This document shows positions 58,154 through 64,000 of a stretch of DNA of 64,000 nt, piece by piece. This stretch comes from Atopsyche davidsoni. Its lineage: Eukaryota; Arthropoda; Insecta; Trichoptera; Hydrobiosidae. The number at the start of each line of letters is the position of its first letter. Position 1 is the first letter of the stretch. The notes below the pieces were generated by a model that made no database searches, was not told the DNA's origin, and saw nothing but the letters and a program-made list of their open reading frames with translations. The stretch covers positions 11,968,501 through 12,032,500 of the forward strand of contig JAILWY010000027.1 of assembly GCA_022113835.1 (NCBI GenBank), written 5' to 3'. The translations under genes were made by a program, and so were the position numbers.

Positions 58154-59400
58154 TATTGTGATGTTTGGCGAGATTCATCCATTGTGTCCGCGAGTGGGAC
58201 GGGTGCCGGGCGGCCGCGCGGGTGCGAGCGAGACGCAGCTGGCTTGCGCGGCGTGCGAGCGAGGCAGTGCGCGGAACGGGAGCGCGAGAGGGAGAGAAGT
58301 GCCAGTCCTCGTGTCGCAGCGCTTATTGCGTTTAGCGTAGCGCTTTTGACTGCAAATCGCAGTGTTTTTTTATATATAAATAAAATTCAATATCATTGAA
58401 AACTTTTTAATTTATAAAATGTTTAAAAATTAAATACACAATACAATCATTTTATTTTTGTTATTCTGATGTGGCAAGATTTGTTCATAGAGTCCGCGAG
58501 TGGGACGGGTGCCGGGCGGCCGTGCGGGTGCGAGCGAGACGCGGATGGCTTGCGCGACGTGCGAGCGAGGCAGTGCGATGCGCCGCGAGCGCGAGAGGGA
58601 GAAAAGTGCCAGTTCTCGTGTCGCAGCGCTTATTGCGTTTAGCGCAGCGCTTTTGACAGCGAATCGCAGTGCTTTTTATTTATAAATAAAATTCGATATA
58701 ATTGAACAATTTTTAATTTATAAAACGTTTAAAAATTAAATACACAATTAAATAATTTTATTCATGTTATTCTGATGTGGCGAGATTTGTCTATTGTGTA
58801 CGCGAGGGGGACGCGGCTGGCTTGCGCGGCGTGCGAGCGAGGCAGTGCGCGGTTCTGGTAGCGCGGGAGGGAGAAGGATGCCGGGCGGTTTGTCGGAGCG
58901 CTTGTTGCGTTCAGCGCATTTGACTGCGAGTCGCTGCACTTGGATGATAAATCAAGATTATTTAAATATAAAAATTATATTATTTATCTTTATATAGAAT
59001 TTATTACACATTTTAAAGAGTTTTTTTTCTATTATTGTGATGTATGCCGATAATTGTACTAATATATTGTGCTCGCGGAGACGGGACGGGCGTGTGTGCA
59101 AGCGAGATGCAGTTGGGTTGCGCGGGCCGTGCGCGCGAGGGAGAAGGCTGCTGCTCGTCGTGTCGGAGCCGTGCGCTTTTGACAACGAGTTGCAGTGATA
59201 TTAAGATAATTTAAATTATTTTTAAAATTAAATACACATTACAATAATTTTAATCTGACTATCCGTTCGTTTCCTATAACGTTATAACGGCATTGCGCGG
59301 CTTTGGGGGTGCGTGAACGTGGAGGGTAGTTGTTGGCGTATCGGAGCGCCCATTGCGTATAGCAATGAAAAAGTCATTGAATAGCATTAATTAAATTTAA
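58154..59400 (+). repeat. SAT300 tandem array with CpG-rich and AT-rich halves
   Basis: Units begin TATT(C/G)TGATGT at 58154, 58462, 58768 and 59033 (periods 308, 306, 265). A fifth, poorly preserved unit starts near 59248. Each unit opens with ~170 bp of CpG-dense DNA (GAGTGGGACGGGTGCCGGGC, TGCGAGCGAGGCAGTGCG, CGCTTATTGCGTTTAGCG) and closes with ~130 bp of AT-rich DNA (AATAAAATTC, AATTTATAAAA, AAAATTAAATACACA). Similarity falls from units 1-2 to units 4-5. The open frames inside differ between units, so it is not coding. Confidence 0.93.
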
Positions 59401-59769
59401 AAAATATATTTTTAAAAAGTTGAATGTTGTATTTAGTATCACGGAATGGTTTTTGGTGGTATTGTTTTTCAGCAAGCTACAGGGTGGGTAGCGAGAGCCA
59501 GGGAGGAGGCAGTGCTGCGCAGCCAGTCAGGCTTTTAGCCGATTTCCGGTTTTTACCGGAGCTGCGCGGGAAAATGAGCGTTTTAAAGTGCGGCCGGATT
59601 ATTAATTGTTTTCAGGGGTAGTAGCGATACGCCGCCGGAGTAATCTGCATAAGGATTTTCACTGCTAGTGAAACCCTGAAATATTTTGTAGTGAAATTTG
59701 CATTTTGATATTAAGCTGCTAAATATGTATTATTTGTTTATTGAATAATTTTATTCTGATGATAGATAG
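59401..59769. other. GC island beside the satellite
   Basis: 59470-59650 (AGCCAGGGAGGAGGCAGTGC, TTTACCGGAGCTGCGCGGG) is GC-rich. A palindrome-like pair TTTCCGGTTTTTACCGGA lies near 59539-59560. No domain is seen. Confidence 0.4.
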
Positions 59770-59996
59770 GTTAAGGGTCTAGGTCCCACAATCGAGTTAT
59801 TTTATCATTTTCAAGTCCGTTTTGCGAAAAATCGACGGCACCAATCAAAAAATTTTTAATACATCTCTTCTTCCGAACAGAATATATTTTTATTTCTTAT
59901 AAATTTACTATTAATATGATAAATATGTGTTTTTCCGATTGAAGAGTCGGAATTTGGAGCCTCGTCATGTCTCTTTCCCAAAGTCCTAAACATTTA
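59770..59996 (-). repeat. D1 dispersed repeat, copy 2 (inverted relative to 44.1 kb)
   Basis: TTAAGGGTCTAGGTCCCACA, AGTCCGTTTTGCGAAAAATC, TTTACTATTAATATGATAAA and TGTGTTTTTCCGATTGAAGA are the complements of D1 copy 1. The two copies lie 15.7 kb apart in opposite orientation. Confidence 0.85.
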
Positions 59997-61455
59997 AAAG
60001 TCTTTTTTTCAATAGGAATTAAAAGATTAAATATAAACCCTGTGCGATATAATATTTTAAAGTCGTCATTTTATCCAATTTTTCAACATCTTCAAGATTT
60101 TATTTTACCCTGAAAATGGACGTTAATTAAATAATAAGAAAAAGATTAATATAATTTATAGTTTTTTCAATACTCTGTAAAAAAATCAACATTCGACATA
60201 GTAAAATAAAGTGACAATTAAATTAATTAAATGACACGATTTCGCCAGGTAATGGACTGTTTCTGGTGTTCGGTTGGACACCAGAAGCAATTGAAAGGCT
60301 GGAAGCAACTGTTTACCCATAAAACGAGATACTATCATACTTGCATACAGCGATACAAATTTTATGATCCACTGTAGTTGAATTCGATACAATACCAGGG
60401 CTCTTAGCCACATAGAAGCTGGTTCATATCCCGTATGAATTATTTACCATATGTTTAAGATCTATTAAAACTTTATTGGTGTTAACGATTGGAGCGTTTT
60501 GAACAAAAAATAAATTGTGTGTTTTATATGAATAATTTTAAAACGTGATTTATTCGAAGACAGTGATAAGGCTTTAGTTCTCCGCAACCCCCTTGCATAC
60601 GTCCAACAGCCTAAATACCATGCCGGCACTTTCTTCGCTCGGATACAAAACACGTACACCCAGTATGGAAATCGGGAGAGAGGTTCGTTTTCAATTCTGC
60701 CCCAACAATGGAAGCGAAAAAAGCGATGGCGTCCTGTGAATTGAAACTAGGCTGTTCAGGAGCGCCCTGAAAAACGCTATTTCTGCAGGGGATGATTGCA
60801 ATACATTAGAAATTAGCGATACAATATGTTCTTAAGCAATCAATACTCACGTGAAAAACTGATTTCAACACAGGTGAGCTCGATAGTATAAATTATTATA
60901 TGCAAGTGTCAAACAAATTGATTGAATTACTTTTACTTAGTGAAACTTAGCAATGACACAAAGCATATGTTACTGGTTATGCTTATTAAATAATAAGTAA
61001 ATTCGCGTTTATAATAAGTCAAATATACTGTTTATAATTAAAATAAATTACTTAATAAAATGTTTTTAGAAATTGAAAATTATTTTAGCTTCATTAAATG
61101 GTATAAGCAATACATTTTCAATAAAATATAAACGGAACTCTATTTAAAATATTAATTTCAGATAAATTTCTCTGAACGGGTATTGACTTGGAGTGCTTTC
61201 ATTTAATATTTGTATTTTGCTTCTAAAAGTGTGTGTATGTTTACGATTATTCATTTTTATATAAAAGATTTATATTTTTAATGTTAAAACTATTTAATAC
61301 TTACGGAGATCTTGTACCTTATTCTTTAAAGTGATAAAAATAATAAACGTTCTGCCACAACTATATCAAAGACATATTATATTTGAATTATTATATTTCT
61401 ATTTTTGTGATATTTTTATGACATCATGTTTCGTGAACATCGCAAAAGTGGACTT
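59997..61455. other. AT-rich, no gene recognised
   Basis: 60240-60430 (CGCCAGGTAATGGACTGTTT, GAAGCTGGTTCATATCCCG) and 60580-60790 are less AT-rich. The former ends in a B-box-like GGTTCATATCCC, but no A box or arm could be fitted. Nothing else is recognised. Confidence 0.4.
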
Positions 61456-61464
61456 ATTGACCAG

Positions 61465-61514
61465 GTCGCCGTTTGATTGTCAGTTGCGCCGCAGCGCGTG
61501 TAGCCGGCTTAAAT
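61465..61514 (-). repeat. S1 short dispersed repeat, inverted copy
   Basis: CAGTTGCGCCGCAGCGCGTG followed by TAGCCGGCTTAA is the complement of TTAAGCCGGCTACACACGCT, then GCGACACAACTG at 34.89 kb. Copies at 34.89 and 61.51 kb both begin at TTAA, which may be chance or the edge of a TTAA-targeting element. Confidence 0.65.
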
Positions 61515-64000
61515 AGATATTCTAAATGATTATTTTTTAAGACATAATTTTTATTTGTTAATTTTATTTTAATTATTATTTGCTGCCTACGCCACTTGCC
61601 GCCCCTGGAGTCGGTCGCACGATGCACCGCCGCTCTCTCTCCTACTTACTGCAGTTCTATTGCTCTCTTTGTCTTGCACTGTGATCAGAAGCTCGCCGAG
61701 CTGAAAAAATTACATTTCCCAAAAATATTTTGCTTCCAGTTACTTTTAAGTGGTCTCAACCATCTTAAATTGTTTTAACCTCACACACCCATTTTTGCAA
61801 CAGCCAAAACCGTGATAAAGAAAAGCAAAAATAAATATATTCTTTATTTTCTACAGGTGGAATTCCAACCCTTACTTTTGCCTAAATAATCGAAGACTTT
61901 GCGTAGATTGTGGAAATAGATACGATCGAGATTCGTGGAATGGTGACTCGTATTAATTTTTATAATTTGTACACATATTTTTTTTAAAAAACCTAAGTAG
62001 CTGTGTACAAGAGTAAATAAAAAAAATATTGAGTAGAATTATTTATTCAGTTATAAATATTACAAATTCATAGGCTGCGGTAGCTGCTTCAAAAAAGGCA
62101 TCGATTGTCGCAACATCCACTTGCAGAACAAAGTCTCACATCGCCAGAAGAAGGCTGTATAATCCCCAATCCCTCCCTCTGAAGTGGCTCTTTCATCCCT
62201 CGGCAGGAGGCATTACCATTCACACGGCAGGGGTGGAGGCTTCCTCGGAGGATGTGGAAGGAATTAAGTCGCTGAGTGGCCACTGGGGGATGTTGCTTTG
62301 TATTCAACAAGTGTGCAGTCTTGGCTGCATTCGCCACTTTTTCTAAACCTCGAAGGTGATGATGACCAAGAATAATTTATAAATTTAATTATTTTATTTC
62401 CATGTTTTTAAGCACAGTATTTTTATATCAAACAAGCATTTGTTTAATTGTGAAAGTTGTGCGATGAATTATCACCGGAACGTGCTCGCGAAAGACCAAA
62501 TACAACAACAAAAAAAAATAAACACCGCACAATCCGCGATTAGAACCCCATAAAGTCAACACTACCCTGGCCACTTTTTACAGCGTTAATAAGAAATTTA
62601 TGAACTGCAAAAATAATGGCATTCAACAGATTTCATAAATTTACCCCCGTTCCTCATCCGGCGGCCACCCCCGAAAAACAGAGCCAGATGGGGAAAGTTT
62701 TCACGTGGCGGGGTAGGCAATAAAACACTTCTCTCGGGCAGGGTCGGCACGTGGTCATAGATGGTCCTATAAAAGTGCCCCACTGTAAGTGAGGAATTAT
62801 TATATTTGCTGCCAAACATAAATCCACCACCCCCGCCGCAACTGCCCGCCTGCTAAATCTTACGGTATTTTTTTTAGATTTTTCGGAGGGTGGAATTGGT
62901 TAAGTTGCAATCATGTTTAATCGAAAATATTGCCGGGCTTATTTTTTATTACGGAAAAACTCTATATTGTGGTTGAATTCTTGTGTTTAAGGCACTATAG
63001 AAACACACTTCTTAAAGAAAGCTGATTTGCTACACAAGGCCCAACGTATACACATATAGAGTTTCAGTCTTTATAGAGTTACAACTGATTTGCCTACACT
63101 ATTCCCGAATTCACGCTTTTTATATTTTGATAAATATTTATTTTAAAAAAAGTATTTATTACAATCTATTTACACCTAAAACGATAAAAGAACCCTTAAA
63201 GTATATATTTTATTAACACAAAACGGAATTGAGCCCTAATCTTCAAAGCTATTGAATCTCGGTACTCTTGCTTATTCATCTACTGTGGCTTTGTATCTGA
63301 TTAAGAATTTGGACTGCTGTTAACTTAATAAATATTTGGTATCTTATGTATATAAAAATACTTAAAAATAAAAATTCAATAAATTATAATTAAACCTTTT
63401 AAAGTAATTGTTTTCGTTAACTTTTCTCGAACTTCTTTGTTTTAGTCAATTTATTTTATTCGAATATCCATTGGGTTCTTTAAATCTAAGACCACGTTAT
63501 TAATAACTATTTCATACAAATAGTTACAATCAATAGTTCTGTTCTGAATTCCAGACGGGGATGAAAACCATAAGGCTGAAAAGGAGCGTTCATTTTCAGT
63601 TCTTTCAGGCAAATGGCAAGTCGCCCAGCATCATAACTCAGTTTTATTTTTACAGCCTATTAATAAACTTGCAGTGTTTTTACGGTATTTCAAGTAATAA
63701 AATTTGTATTTCAGAACGCCATAAAAACAATAAATATCGTAATTTTAACTCACCAATATTTTTGTGTACATTTTTCAGAAAGTATTTTGATCAAATAAAA
63801 AAAAAAGTTCTGAAGAATGACGTCTTCAACTTAAAATTTATTTGTATTTATACAAAACTCAAAATAATTTTTGTAAAATTTTCACTATTCACTGTTATTT
63901 TTTAGAATTTTTATATTGGTATAACATCATATTAACAAATTATACATAGATTTTTTTTATGGATGTTTTTTATTTGTTTTTTTATAAAAACCTTTATTTT
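61515..64000. other. AT-rich with GC islands, no gene recognised
   Basis: Islands at 61590-61700 (CCACTTGCCGCCCCTGGAGT), 62060-62340 (CGGCAGGAGGCATTACC, AAGTCGCTGAGTGGCCACTG) and 62640-62860 (TCATCCGGCGGCCACCCCCG, ACCCCCGCCGCAACTGCCCG). The 82-residue minus frame at 62089-62337 has no domain. 62900-64000 is AT-rich and unrecognised. A donor- or acceptor-flanked exon cannot be defended in any of these. Confidence 0.4.

Noticed and set aside
58097..58997. Arg/Ala-rich frames of 60-100 codons in the satellite
   Set aside because: They change frame and sequence between units, so they are not conserved as protein.
60380..60415. B-box-like GGTTCATATCCC
   Set aside because: No matching A box or stem at tRNA spacing.

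Overview
The window reads as intergenic or intronic DNA from an arthropod, most likely an insect. The support is indirect: AT-rich sequence, initiator tRNA genes of metazoan type, TTAGG-type repeats (around 294-309 and 27838-27855), and decayed copies of transposon families common in insects (mariner DD34D and DD41D, hAT, piggyBac-like, Penelope-like, non-LTR LINE). I find no convincing host protein-coding exon. Every protein-like reading frame I recognise comes from a mobile element, and all of them are broken.

Layout. 0-2 kb: a GC/CpG-rich block that could be a promoter or untranslated first exon, then a candidate pogo-type insertion containing a broken mariner with a long (TA)n array inside its reading frame. 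2-9 kb: AT-rich with short GC islands. 9.16-10.41 kb: an almost full-length Mos1-like mariner. 12.7-13.9 kb: direct repeats, a mariner fragment and a hammerhead-like palindrome. 15.2 kb: initiator tRNA-Met. 16-25 kb: copies of an unnamed repeat (here 'R1'), a DD41D mariner remnant, a Penelope-type palindrome inserted in R1 with a 12-bp target duplication, a foldback element ('FB1') and an hAT fragment. 27.7-31.5 kb: two tandem arrays and a long hairpin. 33-36 kb: R1 with a nested TTAA-flanked MITE, FB1, and a Penelope-like element with a recognisable GIY-YIG domain ending at a (TA)n array. 36-47 kb: LINE remnants, a second DD41D mariner, more R1, FB1 and hammerhead-like palindromes. 49-51 kb: two more identical initiator tRNAs. 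53.5 kb: two perfect CRE sites. 58.2-59.4 kb: a ~300-bp satellite alternating CpG-rich and AT-rich halves. The remainder is AT-rich with scattered GC islands.

Most interesting theme: at least four repeat families (here HH-A to HH-D) share one architecture, namely a TGAnGA-like core, a small hairpin, GAAA, then a self-complementary 4-8 base block followed by U-H. This is the layout of type I hammerhead ribozymes with a palindromic stem III, known from the terminal repeats of Penelope-like elements. One family (HH-C) sits beside a GIY-YIG fragment. No single copy has a fully canonical core, so these look like relics. Several copies are head-to-head palindromes. Pol III-transcribed initiator tRNA genes are the only genes here likely to be functional.
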